Below are positions 1 to 8,378 of a stretch of 21,900 nt of DNA, piece after piece. Positions within the stretch are counted from its first letter, which is position 1, and each line of letters opens with the position of its first letter. The position numbers and the translations under genes are program-made. Where the stretch lies: assembly GCA_903872555.1 (NCBI GenBank), contig CAIQLE010000019.1, forward strand, positions 1 to 21,900, given 5' to 3'. The DNA comes from an uncultured bacterium. GTDB lineage: Bacteria > Pseudomonadota > Gammaproteobacteria > Burkholderiales > Burkholderiaceae_D. Below the pieces are notes generated by a model that had not been told where the DNA came from, searched no databases, and saw only the letters and a program-made list of their open reading frames with translations.

Positions 1-1
1 A

Positions 2-62
2 TTGTTTCATTAATGTTTCATGTTTCGTGCAGTTTAAGGTATTGAAACGTAAAATGAAACAA
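2..62. promoter_or_regulatory. Candidate activator (PrpR-type) binding region upstream of prpB
   Basis: The sequence shows TGTTTC at 3-8, 14-19 and 21-26, and the opposite orientation GAAAC at 44-48 and 56-60. The outermost copies form an exact 9-bp inverted repeat, TTGTTTCAT (2-10) and ATGAAACAA (54-62). The cluster lies about 105-165 bp upstream of a sigma-54 promoter, which is the usual distance for an enhancer bound by a sigma-54 activator. Propionate operons of proteobacteria are commonly activated by PrpR, a sigma-54-dependent regulator usually encoded divergently next to prpB; that gene would lie to the left of the window. Binding by PrpR is inferred from position and symmetry only. 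Confidence 0.6.
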
Positions 63-166
63 GTGCTTTATATGAGGCTGGAGCAGAAGCTTGCCCTACC
101 ATCCAAGTCCTTGTTTTGCAGAGGGAATTTTCTGCCCTGAGTTAGGCTACTACTGAAGCGTCTATG

Positions 167-181
167 TGGCACAGCGATTGC
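167..181 (+). promoter_or_regulatory. Sigma-54 (-24/-12) promoter of the prp operon
   Basis: TGGCAC at 167-172, five bases, then TTGC at 178-181 gives an exact match to the sigma-54 consensus. The invariant GG (168-169) and GC (180-181) are separated by exactly 10 bases. Transcription should begin about 12 bases downstream of the GC, near 192-194. This makes the in-frame ATG at 192 unusable as an ordinary start and favours the ATG at 231. Confidence 0.88.
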
Positions 182-230
182 AAAGACAGTCATGAATTCC
201 CAACCTGAAACAGATCTGACAGGACTGAAC

Positions 231-1121
231 ATGAGCATGCAATCCCCCGGCGCCCGTTTTCGGCAAGCCATGAAAGAAGAGTCACCGCTGCAAGTCATCG
301 GTGCCATTAATGCGAACCATGCACTGCTGGCCAAACGGGCCGGCTTCCGTGCCATCTATTTGTCGGGTGGTGGCGTGGCCGCCGGCTCACTCGGTCTGCC
401 GGATCTGGGTATTTCCAATCTGGATGATGTACTGACAGATGTGCGTCGCATCACCGATGTGTGTGATCTGCCTTTGCTGGTCGATGTGGATACAGGCTTT
501 GGTTCTTCCGCTTTCAATGTAGCCCGTACCGTCAAGTCCATGATCAAATTCGGAGCTGCAGCGATTCACATTGAAGATCAGGTCGGCGCCAAGCGCTGCG
601 GTCACAGGCCCAATAAAGAGATCGTCACCAAGCAGGAAATGGTCGATCGCATTAAAGCGGCAGTGGACGCAAGAACGGATGAAAATTTCGTCATCATGGC
701 GCGCACCGATGCACTCGCAGTCGAAGGTCTGGAATCAGCGATTGAACGTGCAGTCGCTTGTGTAGAAGCCGGCGCTGACATGATCTTCCCGGAAGCGATC
801 ACTGAATTGTCTATGTATAAGCAGTTCGCAGCCGCAGTGAAGGTACCTATTCTGGCCAATATCACCGAGTTCGGTGCGACACCGCTGTTTACCGTCGACG
901 AATTGCGTGATGCCGATTGCGGTCTTGTGCTGTATCCACTCTCAGCTTTCCGCGCCATGAACAAGGCAGCAGAAAATGTCTATATGGCTGTGCGTCGCGA
1001 TGGTACGCAAAAAAATGTGGTTGATACCATGCAGACCCGTATGGAGTTGTATGACCGCATTGCCTATCACGACTATGAGCAAAAACTGGATGCGCTGTTT
1101 GCACAGCAAAAAGCCAAATAA
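231..1121 (+). CDS. prpB: 2-methylisocitrate lyase PrpB
   Basis: PrpB cleaves (2R,3S)-2-methylisocitrate to pyruvate and succinate, the last step of the cytosolic 2-methylcitrate cycle for propionate use. The protein is 296 residues, the usual family length, and belongs to the isocitrate lyase/PEP mutase superfamily. Visible hallmarks are the Mg-binding aspartates in VDVDTGFG (D85, D87) and the loop KRCGHRPNK at 121-129 with catalytic C123. I chose the ATG at 231 rather than the in-frame ATG at 192. AGGA at 221-224 is well spaced for it, the protein then begins like other PrpB proteins, and the sigma-54 promoter puts the transcript start at about 192. It is the first gene of the prp operon; a 134-bp spacer separates it from prpC. 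Confidence 0.97.
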   Translation: MSMQSPGARFRQAMKEESPLQVIGAINANHALLAKRAGFRAIYLSGGGVAAGSLGLPDLGISNLDDVLTDVRRITDVCDLPLLVDVDTGFGSSAFNVARTVKSMIKFGAAAIHIEDQVGAKRCGHRPNKEIVTKQEMVDRIKAAVDARTDENFVIMARTDALAVEGLESAIERAVACVEAGADMIFPEAITELSMYKQFAAAVKVPILANITEFGATPLFTVDELRDADCGLVLYPLSAFRAMNKAAENVYMAVRRDGTQKNVVDTMQTRMELYDRIAYHDYEQKLDALFAQQKAK

Positions 1122-1255
1122 CTCGGCTTTAATAAATGACGCAGGCATCATCGGTGTCATGAATTAAAACAGTCGAAAACATAGTCAAAAAATTCGTTGA
1201 AAAATCAATCGTCAATTATCCGAAAATTATTCGAATCAGTATTCAGGGAGAAAAT
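1122..1255. other. prpB-prpC spacer
   Basis: A 134-bp AT-rich spacer, long for an operon. It holds an exact palindrome ATTCGAAT (1229-1236) and the prpC ribosome binding site AGGGAG (1245-1250). I see no hairpin followed by a T-run and no convincing second promoter, so read-through from prpB is the simplest view. Confidence 0.4.
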
Positions 1256-2410
1256 ATGAGCGAGCAAACTACGCCAGGCTTCAAGCCTAAAAAATCGGTT
1301 GCCTTGTCTGGCGTCACCGCCGGCAACACCGCACTGTGCACCGTGGGCAAGACAGGCAATGACTTGCATTACCGTGGCTATGACATTCTCGACGTGGCCA
1401 ATGCCTGCGAGTTTGAAGAAATTGCCCACCTGCTGGTGCATGGCAAGCTGCCTACCGCTGCCGAACTGAAAGCTTATAAGCAAAAGCTGAAGGCCCTGCG
1501 TGGTCTGCCAGCGAATGTGAAAGGTGCACTCGAATGGCTGCCTGCTTCATCACATCCTATGGATGTGATGCGCACCGGTGTGTCAGCACTGGGCTGCGTG
1601 CTGCCAGAGAAGGAAGATCACAATACGCCGGGCGCGCGTGATATCGCCGATCGCCTGATGGCGTCGCTGGGCTCCATGCTGCTGTACTGGTATCACTACA
1701 GCCACAATGGTCGCCGCATAGAAACCGAGACCGATGATGATTCTATCGGCGGTCATTTCCTGCATCTGCTGCACGGCGCGCCGCCTTCAGCCATGTGGGA
1801 AAAAGCCATGCATACCTCGCTGATTCTGTATGCAGAGCATGAATTCAATGCTTCGACCTTTGCAGGTCGTGTGATCGCCGGTACGGGGTCGGACATGTAT
1901 TCCGCTATCACCGGTGCCATAGGCGCGCTGCGCGGTCCTAAACACGGTGGTGCCAATGAAGTGGCATTTGAAATTCAGAAACGCTACGACAATCCTGATG
2001 AAGCCGAAGCGGATATCAAGAAGCGCGTTGAAAATAAAGAAGTCATCATTGGTTTCGGCCATCCGGTCTATACCATCTCGGACCCGCGCAATAAAGTGAT
2101 TAAGGAAGTCGCGCACAATCTGTCCAAGGATGCAGGCTCGACCAAAATGTTTGACATCGCTGAACGCTTGGAATCCGTGATGTGGGACGCCAAGAAAATG
2201 TTCCCGAATCTGGACTGGTTCTCGGCTGTGTCCTATCACATGATGGGTGTGCCGACAGCGATGTTCACGCCGTTGTTTGTGATTTCGCGCACCTCGGGCT
2301 GGGCGGCTCACATCATCGAGCAGCGCATAGACAACAAGATCATTCGCCCCAGCGCGAACTATGTCGGCCCTGAAGATCTGAAGTTTGTTCCTATCAAAAA
2401 CCGTAAATAA
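1256..2410 (+). CDS. prpC: 2-methylcitrate synthase PrpC
   Basis: PrpC condenses propionyl-CoA with oxaloacetate to 2-methylcitrate, the entry step of the methylcitrate cycle. The 384-residue protein is a citrate synthase family member of the shorter PrpC type. The catalytic triad of citrate synthases is recognisable: H230 in [10 protein letters not shown]269 in GFGHPVY and D320 in PNLDWFS. The start ATG is supported by AGGGAG at 1245-1250, five bases upstream. The paralogue GltA (housekeeping citrate synthase) is the main alternative, but the length, the N-terminal KKSVALSGV segment and the position between prpB and acnD all favour PrpC. Confidence 0.96.
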   Translation: MSEQTTPGFKPKKSVALSGVTAGNTALCTVGKTGNDLHYRGYDILDVANACEFEEIAHLLVHGKLPTAAELKAYKQKLKALRGLPANVKGALEWLPASSHPMDVMRTGVSALGCVLPEKEDHNTPGARDIADRLMASLGSMLLYWYHYSHNGRRIETETDDDSIGGHFLHLLHGAPPSAMWEKAMHTSLILYAEHEFNASTFAGRVIAGTGSDMYSAITGAIGALRGPKHGGANEVAFEIQKRYDNPDEAEADIKKRVENKEVIIGFGHPVYTISDPRNKVIKEVAHNLSKDAGSTKMFDIAERLESVMWDAKKMFPNLDWFSAVSYHMMGVPTAMFTPLFVISRTSGWAAHIIEQRIDNKIIRPSANYVGPEDLKFVPIKNRK

Positions 2411-2445
2411 ATACGGACTGCAACAAGGCTGGCAAAACAGAGCAG

Positions 2446-2478
2446 GGTTCATGCAGGCATCAAGCGCCAGCATGAACC
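2446..2478 (+). other. Stem-loop between prpC and acnD
   Basis: GGTTCATGCAGGC (2446-2458) and GCCAGCATGAACC (2466-2478) form a 13-bp stem with one A-A mismatch and a 7-nt loop. No T-run follows, so this does not look like an intrinsic terminator. An intercistronic stem of this sort may set mRNA decay or partial attenuation between prpC and acnD; that role is inference. Confidence 0.6.
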
Positions 2479-2514
2479 TTGATCACCCATCACCCTATTT
2501 TATTTTCCGCAACC

Positions 2515-5112
2515 ATGAACAGCGCACACCGCAAACCACTGCCCGGCACCAAACTCGATTACTTCGACACGCGCGCCGCGGTCGATGCCATTCAAACCGG
2601 TGCCTATGACAAGCTGCCTTACACATCGCGGGTACTGGCCGAGAATCTGGTGCGTCGCTGTGATCCTGCGACCCTGACCGATTCCCTGAAGCAGTTCATC
2701 GAGCGCAGACGCGATCTGGACTTCCCGTGGTTTCCGGCGCGCGTGGTGTGTCATGACATTCTGGGTCAGACTGCGCTGGTTGATCTCGCCGGTTTGCGTG
2801 ACGCGATTGCAGAGCAGGGCGGTGATCCCGCTCTGGTCAATCCTGTGGTGCCGACGCAGCTGGTAGTGGACCACTCGTTGGCTGTTGAATGCGGTGGTTT
2901 TGATCCGGATGCGTTTGCTAAAAACCGCGCCATCGAAGACCGTCGCAATGAAGACCGTTTTCACTTCATCGAGTGGACCAAGAAAGCATTTAAAAACGTG
3001 GATGTCATCCCGCCCGGGAACGGTATCCTGCATCAGATCAATCTTGAGCGCATGAGTCCGGTGATACAGGTGAAAGATGGCGTCGCTTATCCGGATACGC
3101 TGGTCGGTACCGACAGCCACACACCTATGGTGGATGCGCTGGGCGTGATTGCCATTGGCGTGGGTGGCCTCGAAGCTGAGACTGTGATGCTGGGTCGTGC
3201 CTCATGGATGCGTCTGCCGGACATCATTGGTGTGGAATTGAGCGGCAAGCCACAAGCGGGTATTACTGCCACCGACATTGTGCTGGCGCTGACTGAATTT
3301 CTGCGCAAGCAAAAAGTCGTCTCGTCCTATCTGGAGTTTTATGGTGAAGGCGCTGCTGCGCTGACGCTGGGTGATCGCGCCACCATTTCAAACATGGCGC
3401 CTGAGTTCGGTGCGACTGCTGCGATGTTCTACATCGACGAGCAGACCATTAAATATCTGAAGCTCACCGGCCGTGATGATGAACTCGTACAACTGGTGGA
3501 AACCTATGCCAAGCACACCGGTCTGTGGGCTGACACGCTCAAGCACGCTGAATACGAGCGCGTGCTGAAGTTTGATCTCTCTACTGTTGTGCGCAGCATT
3601 GCCGGCCCATCGAATCCGCACAACCGCGTCTCGGTTTCTGATCTGGCAGCACGCGGCATCAGCGGCGTAGTGGAAAACGAACCGGGCCTGATGCCGGATG
3701 GCGCTGTCATCATTGCCGCCATCACCAGCTGCACCAACACCAACAACCCGCGCAACATGATCGCCGCCGGCCTCATCGCGCGTAATGCCAACAAGCTTGG
3801 TTTAACCCGCAAGCCCTGGGTCAAGAGCTCGCTCGCGCCTGGCTCGAAAACGGTGGCGTTGTATCTGGAAGAAGCCGGCCTGATGTCCGAGCTGGAGCAG
3901 CTGGGCTTTGGCGTTGTCGCCTTTGCCTGCACTACTTGCAACGGCATGAGCGGTGCGCTTGATCCGGTGATACAGAAAGAAGTCGTCGAGCGTGATCTGT
4001 ACGCGACGGCTGTCCTTTCCGGCAACCGTAACTTTGACGGCCGTATTCACCCCTATGCCAAGCAAGCTTTTCTCGCCTCGCCACCCTTGGTGGTGGCTTA
4101 CGCGATTGCCGGCACCATCCGTTTTGATATTGAAAAAGATGTGCTCGGTACCGATGCCAGCGGCAAATCCATCATGCTGAAAGACCTGTGGCCTAGTGAC
4201 GCAGAGATCGATGCCGTGGTCGCCTCCAGCGTCAAGCCTGAACAATTCCGCAAGGTCTACACACCGATGTTCGCGATACAGAGCGACAAGGGAGAGAAAG
4301 TCAGCCCGCTGTATGACTGGCGTCCGCAGACCACCTACATCCGTCGTCCGCCTTACTGGGAAGGCGCATTGGCAGGCGAGCGCACCATGAAGGGCATGCG
4401 GCCGCTGGCGATTTTGGGTGACAACATCACCACCGACCATCTGTCGCCATCAAACGCCATCATGCTCGACAGCGCAGCGGGTGCCTATCTGGCGAAAATG
4501 GGCTTGCCGGAAGAAGACTTCAATTCCTACGCCACGCATAGAGGTGACCATCTGACCGCGCAGCGCGCCACCTTCGCCAACCCGACATTGAAAAATGAAA
4601 TGGTGTTGACGGATGATGGCAAGGTGAAAGCCGGCTCACTGGCTCGCATCGAACCCGAAGGCAAAGTCTCGCGCATGTGGGAAGCGATCGAAGTTTATAT
4701 GGAGCGCAAGCAGCCACTCATCATCATCGCCGGCGCTGATTACGGTCAGGGTTCTTCGCGTGACTGGGCAGCTAAAGGCGTGCGTCTGGCTGGTGTGGAA
4801 GCGATTGTGGCCGAAGGCTTTGAGCGCATACACCGTACCAATCTGGTTGGCATGGGCGTGATGCCGCTGGAGTTCAAGGAAGGCGTGAACCGCCTGACCC
4901 TGCAACTCGACGGCACCGAAACCTTTGATGTGACTGGCACCCGCACACCGCGCGCGACCTTGACGCTGGTGATTCATCGTAAGAACGGCGAGCGCGTTGA
5001 GGTCCCAGTCACCTGCCGTCTCGACACCGCGGAAGAAGTCGCGATCTACGAAGCGGGCGGCGTGCTGCAGCGTTTCGCACAGGATTTCCTTGAATCGACG
5101 AAGGCCGCGTAA
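2515..5112 (+). CDS. acnD: 2-methylcitrate dehydratase AcnD (Fe-S dependent, aconitase family)
   Basis: AcnD dehydrates 2-methylcitrate to a 2-methylaconitate isomer that needs PrpF before aconitase can rehydrate it; together AcnD and PrpF replace PrpD. The 865-residue protein has the aconitase fold layout. It carries three [4Fe-4S] cysteines, C406 in SCTNTNNPRN and C472/C475 in ACTTCNGMSG, and the C-terminal swivel-domain signature YGQGSSRDWAAKG. I chose the ATG at 2515 because the protein then starts MNSAHRKPLPGTKLDYFDTR as in other AcnD proteins; an in-frame TTG at 2479 would give a longer form. No strong ribosome binding site is visible before 2515. The next gene is prpF, which separates AcnD from ordinary AcnA. 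Confidence 0.95.
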   Translation: MNSAHRKPLPGTKLDYFDTRAAVDAIQTGAYDKLPYTSRVLAENLVRRCDPATLTDSLKQFIERRRDLDFPWFPARVVCHDILGQTALVDLAGLRDAIAEQGGDPALVNPVVPTQLVVDHSLAVECGGFDPDAFAKNRAIEDRRNEDRFHFIEWTKKAFKNVDVIPPGNGILHQINLERMSPVIQVKDGVAYPDTLVGTDSHTPMVDALGVIAIGVGGLEAETVMLGRASWMRLPDIIGVELSGKPQAGITATDIVLALTEFLRKQKVVSSYLEFYGEGAAALTLGDRATISNMAPEFGATAAMFYIDEQTIKYLKLTGRDDELVQLVETYAKHTGLWADTLKHAEYERVLKFDLSTVVRSIAGPSNPHNRVSVSDLAARGISGVVENEPGLMPDGAVIIAAITSCTNTNNPRNMIAAGLIARNANKLGLTRKPWVKSSLAPGSKTVALYLEEAGLMSELEQLGFGVVAFACTTCNGMSGALDPVIQKEVVERDLYATAVLSGNRNFDGRIHPYAKQAFLASPPLVVAYAIAGTIRFDIEKDVLGTDASGKSIMLKDLWPSDAEIDAVVASSVKPEQFRKVYTPMFAIQSDKGEKVSPLYDWRPQTTYIRRPPYWEGALAGERTMKGMRPLAILGDNITTDHLSPSNAIMLDSAAGAYLAKMGLPEEDFNSYATHRGDHLTAQRATFANPTLKNEMVLTDDGKVKAGSLARIEPEGKVSRMWEAIEVYMERKQPLIIIAGADYGQGSSRDWAAKGVRLAGVEAIVAEGFERIHRTNLVGMGVMPLEFKEGVNRLTLQLDGTETFDVTGTRTPRATLTLVIHRKNGERVEVPVTCRLDTAEEVAIYEAGGVLQRFAQDFLESTKAA

Positions 5113-5197
5113 ACAAAACGCTGCTTACTTTCGTTCCAGTGAAAACTGTAACCCTGTGTCTTAAGTTGTGGCCCTGAACAGTTGAAGAAAGTTATTT

Positions 5198-6388
5198 ATG
5201 GCATTCGCATCTCAAATCAAAATCCCCGCCACCTACATGCGCGGCGGCACCAGCAAAGGCGTGTTCTTTCGCCTGCAGGATTTGCCCGCATCGGCGCAAG
5301 TGCCGGGCGCAGCGCGCGATGCGCTGCTGCTGCGCGTGATTGGCAGCCCTGACCCTTATGGCAAGCAGACTGACGGCATGGGCGGCGCAACATCCAGCAC
5401 CAGCAAGACAGTCATTTTGTCCAAGAGCAGCGTGCCTGATCATGATGTCGATTACCTGTTCGGTCAGGTCGCCATCGACAAGGCCTTTGTAGACTGGAGC
5501 GGCAACTGCGGCAATCTGTCCGCTGCCGTTGGCGCCTTCGCCATCAGCGGTGGGTTGGTGGATGCCAGCCGGGTGCCTAAAGATGGCATCGCCATCGTGC
5601 GCGTCTGGCAGGCCAATATCGCCAAGACCATCATCGCGCATGTGCCGATGACGAATGGTGAAGTACAGGAAACCGGTGACTTTGAACTCGACGGCGTGAC
5701 TTTCCCTGCCGCCGAAGTGCAACTTGAATTCATGGATCCGGCCGCTGAAGAAGAGGGTGGTGGTGGTGCGATGTTCCCGACTGGTCAACTGGTTGATGAT
5801 CTCGAAGTGCCAGGTGTCGGCACACTCAAGGCCACGATGATCAATGCCGGTATACCGACCATCTTCATCAACGCCGAAGCCATAGGCTACAAGGGCACCG
5901 AACTGCAGGACGATATCAACAGCGACCCTAAAGCGCTGGCGCTGTTTGAAACGATTCGTGCTTACGGTGCAGTACGCATGGGGCTGATCAAGCACATTGA
6001 TGAAGCTGCGAAACGTCAGCACACGCCTAAGGTGGCCATCGTCGCCAAACCGGCGGCCTATGTCTCTTCCAGTGGCAAGCAGGTGAATGTTACTGATATC
6101 GATTTGCTAGTGCGTGCGATGTCCATGGGCAAGTTACATCACGCCATGATGGGTACAGCAGCGGTTGCCATCGGCACTGCTGCGGCGATCCCTGGCACGC
6201 TGGTCAATCTGGCTGCGGGTGGTGGTGAGCGTGAGGCGGTGCGCTTTGGTCATCCGTCAGGCACCTTGCGGGTTGGTGCACAAGCCACGCAGGTGAATGG
6301 CGAATGGAGCGTGATCAAGGCCAGCATGAGCCGCAGTGCGCGGGTGCTGATGGAAGGTACAGTGCGCGTTCCCGCCGACGCGTTCTGA
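5198..6388 (+). CDS. prpF: 2-methylaconitate cis-trans isomerase PrpF
   Basis: PrpF isomerises the 2-methylaconitate released by AcnD so that a normal aconitase can hydrate it. The 396-residue protein belongs to the PrpF/DUF453 family, which has a diaminopimelate epimerase-like fold. The N-terminal MRGGTSKGVFF (14-24) is the family signature. K70 (in SSTSKT) and C104 (in GNCGN) sit where the catalytic lysine and cysteine of characterised PrpF are reported. The start ATG has GAAGAAAG at 5184-5191. It lies 85 bp after acnD and 45 bp before prpE on the same strand, so it is part of the operon. Confidence 0.96.
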   Translation: MAFASQIKIPATYMRGGTSKGVFFRLQDLPASAQVPGAARDALLLRVIGSPDPYGKQTDGMGGATSSTSKTVILSKSSVPDHDVDYLFGQVAIDKAFVDWSGNCGNLSAAVGAFAISGGLVDASRVPKDGIAIVRVWQANIAKTIIAHVPMTNGEVQETGDFELDGVTFPAAEVQLEFMDPAAEEEGGGGAMFPTGQLVDDLEVPGVGTLKATMINAGIPTIFINAEAIGYKGTELQDDINSDPKALALFETIRAYGAVRMGLIKHIDEAAKRQHTPKVAIVAKPAAYVSSSGKQVNVTDIDLLVRAMSMGKLHHAMMGTAAVAIGTAAAIPGTLVNLAAGGGEREAVRFGHPSGTLRVGAQATQVNGEWSVIKASMSRSARVLMEGTVRVPADAF

Positions 6389-6433
6389 GTATTAACTAAA
6401 ATAAGAAGTCAAAAATTTACACTGGGGACTGCC

Positions 6434-8335
6434 ATGAACTACGCTGATCACTACCAACACTCTATTGATGATCCTGAAGGCTACTGGAGCAAGGAAGCGC
6501 AGCGTATCGATTGGCATCGCCCATTTACGCAAGTTGTCGATTACAGCAAGCCGCCGTTTGCCAACTGGTTCGTTGGTGGTGAAACCAATCTGTGCCACAA
6601 CGCGGTTGACCGCTGGGTCGCCACGCAAGGCGACAAGCCGGCGCTGATTGCGATTTCTACTGAGACAGTTGACGGTACCCCGGTTGAAAAGACCTGGAGC
6701 TTTCGCGAACTGCAAGCGGAAGTCGAGCGTACGGCCGCGATTCTGATGTCGCTTGGCGTGGGCAAAGGCGATATGGTGCTGATCTATATGCCTATGATTG
6801 CCGAGGCTACGTTTGCGATGCTGGCCTGTGCCCGTATCGGTGCAATTCATTCGGTTGTCTTTGGTGGCTTCGCCTCCAATAGTCTCGCCACGCGGATTGA
6901 TGATGCCAAGCCTAAGCTGATTGTCTCGGCCGATGCTGGTTCGCGCGCTGGTAAAGCAATTCCTTACAAACCACTGCTGGATGAAGCGATCAAACTGGCA
7001 CAGCACAAGCCTGCTCATGTGTTGCTGGTGAATCGCGGTCTGGCCGCAATGGAAACCACTACCGGACGTGATGTCGACTATGCGACGTTGCGCCAGGAAT
7101 TTATCAGCGCCAAAGTGCCGGTCACCTGGCTAGCCTCTGATGATATCTCTTACATACTCTATACCTCAGGCACCACCGGCAAGCCAAAAGGCGTGCAGCG
7201 CGATGTCGGTGGCTATGCCGTCGCACTGGCTTCTTCTATGCAGCAGATTTTCTGCGCCACCCCGGGCGAGACGTATTTTGCGACTTCCGATATTGGCTGG
7301 GTGGTCGGCCACTCCTACATTGTTTATGGTCCGCTGATTGCCGGCATGGCGACCATCATGTACGAAGGCACGCCGCTGCGGCCGGACGCCAGCATCTGGT
7401 GGCAGATCGTAGAAAAATATAAAGTCACGCGCATGTTCTCGGCGCCGACAGCAGTGCGTGTGCTGAAAAAGCAGCCGCCGGAAATGATGAAAAAATATGA
7501 TGTCTCGTCACTCAAAGCGCTGTATCTGGCCGGGGAGCCGCTGGACGAAAGTACATCGGCATGGATAGCTGAAGAACTCGGCGTATCCATCATCGACAAC
7601 TACTGGCAGACCGAAACCGGCTGGCCTGTGCTGTCGATTGCCAAAGGTGTGGAAGACAAACCGACACGACTCGGCAGCCCCGGTGTGCCGATGCCGGGCT
7701 ATAAAATGAAATTGCTGAATGAAGCGACAGGTGAGCTGTGCGGCGACAATGAAAAAGGCGTGGTGGTGATTGAAGGCCCGTTGCCACCGGGCTGCATGCA
7801 AACGATTTTTGGCGACGACACGCGCTTCGTCAATACCTACTGGTCCAACTTCGCGACCGAGCAAGTGTATTCAACCTTTGACTGGGGCATACGCGACAGC
7901 GACGGTTACTACTTCATCCTCGGTCGTACGGATGACGTGATCAATGTGGCAGGTCACCGCCTCGGCACGCGTGAAATCGAAGAAAGCATTTCGAGTCATC
8001 CGAATGTGTCCGAAGTGGCCGTGGTTGGGGTTGAAGATAAACTCAAAGGGCAGGTTGCTGTGGCGTTCGTGATTCCACGCCATGCAGATGCAGCGGCAAC
8101 ACCTGAGGCACGCAAGCAGCTGGAAAAAGAAATTCTGGCCGTCGTTGACAAACAGCTCGGTGCCGTCGCGCGTCCTTCACGCGTGCATTGCGTGAACTTG
8201 CTGCCGAAGACACGTTCCGGCAAATTGCTGCGCCGTTCGATACAGGCTTTATGTGAAGGACGTGATCCGGGGGATTTGACGACGATAGAAGATCCGTCCT
8301 CGCTGAACCAGATACGGGAAGCTCTGGCCAGTTAA
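6434..8335 (+). CDS. prpE: Propionate-CoA ligase PrpE
   Basis: PrpE activates propionate to propionyl-CoA with ATP (AMP-forming), feeding PrpC. At 633 residues it matches PrpE and is close to acetyl-CoA synthetase, its nearest relative. Visible features are the adenylate-forming P-loop YTSGTTGKPKG, the motif YWQTETGWP, and the C-terminal KTRSGKLLRR with K597, the lysine that protein acetylation controls in related enzymes. The start ATG has GGGGA five bases upstream (6424-6428). It is the last gene of the prp operon and is followed at once by a hairpin. An Acs-type acetate enzyme is the alternative, but the operon context argues for propionate. Confidence 0.95.
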   Translation: MNYADHYQHSIDDPEGYWSKEAQRIDWHRPFTQVVDYSKPPFANWFVGGETNLCHNAVDRWVATQGDKPALIAISTETVDGTPVEKTWSFRELQAEVERTAAILMSLGVGKGDMVLIYMPMIAEATFAMLACARIGAIHSVVFGGFASNSLATRIDDAKPKLIVSADAGSRAGKAIPYKPLLDEAIKLAQHKPAHVLLVNRGLAAMETTTGRDVDYATLRQEFISAKVPVTWLASDDISYILYTSGTTGKPKGVQRDVGGYAVALASSMQQIFCATPGETYFATSDIGWVVGHSYIVYGPLIAGMATIMYEGTPLRPDASIWWQIVEKYKVTRMFSAPTAVRVLKKQPPEMMKKYDVSSLKALYLAGEPLDESTSAWIAEELGVSIIDNYWQTETGWPVLSIAKGVEDKPTRLGSPGVPMPGYKMKLLNEATGELCGDNEKGVVVIEGPLPPGCMQTIFGDDTRFVNTYWSNFATEQVYSTFDWGIRDSDGYYFILGRTDDVINVAGHRLGTREIEESISSHPNVSEVAVVGVEDKLKGQVAVAFVIPRHADAAATPEARKQLEKEILAVVDKQLGAVARPSRVHCVNLLPKTRSGKLLRRSIQALCEGRDPGDLTTIEDPSSLNQIREALAS

Positions 8336-8340
8336 TGACG

Positions 8341-8378
8341 GCCTGCTGAACTCAGTGCATCTGAGTTGGCAGGCGTTT
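8341..8378. terminator. Hairpin between convergent prpE and xthA
   Basis: The arms at 8341-8355 and 8361-8374 pair over 14 positions, with one U-G pair and one bulged base, around a 5-nt loop (TGCAT). On the plus strand GTTT follows directly, a short tail for a Rho-independent terminator of the prp operon. The right end overlaps the xthA stop codon, and the same stem may slow transcription from the other side. The T-tract is weak, so strength is uncertain. Confidence 0.65.

Noticed and set aside
100..125. IHF-like site between the prp enhancer boxes and the sigma-54 promoter
   Set aside because: The nearest match (ATCCAAGTCCTTG) has an extra base against the consensus; not strong enough to list.
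192..230. Longer PrpB start at ATG 192
   Set aside because: It falls on the predicted sigma-54 transcript start, has no ribosome binding site, and adds residues absent from the family.
1140..1175. ATGAC/GTCAT pairing after prpB
   Set aside because: The stem is too short and the loop too long to call a terminator or attenuator.
1787..2473. 228-residue minus-strand frame over prpC
   Set aside because: It is the antisense shadow of a well-supported citrate synthase family gene, with no family resemblance of its own.
2479..2514. Longer AcnD start at TTG 2479
   Set aside because: The extension overlaps the end of a stem-loop region and does not resemble AcnD N-termini, while ATG 2515 gives the conserved start.
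3802..4440. 212-residue minus-strand frame over acnD
   Set aside because: It is a shadow frame inside the Fe-S cysteine region of acnD and has no support.
5192..6022. 276-residue minus-strand frame over prpF
   Set aside because: It is antisense to prpF and shows no recognisable motif; a long open antisense frame is expected in GC-rich third positions.
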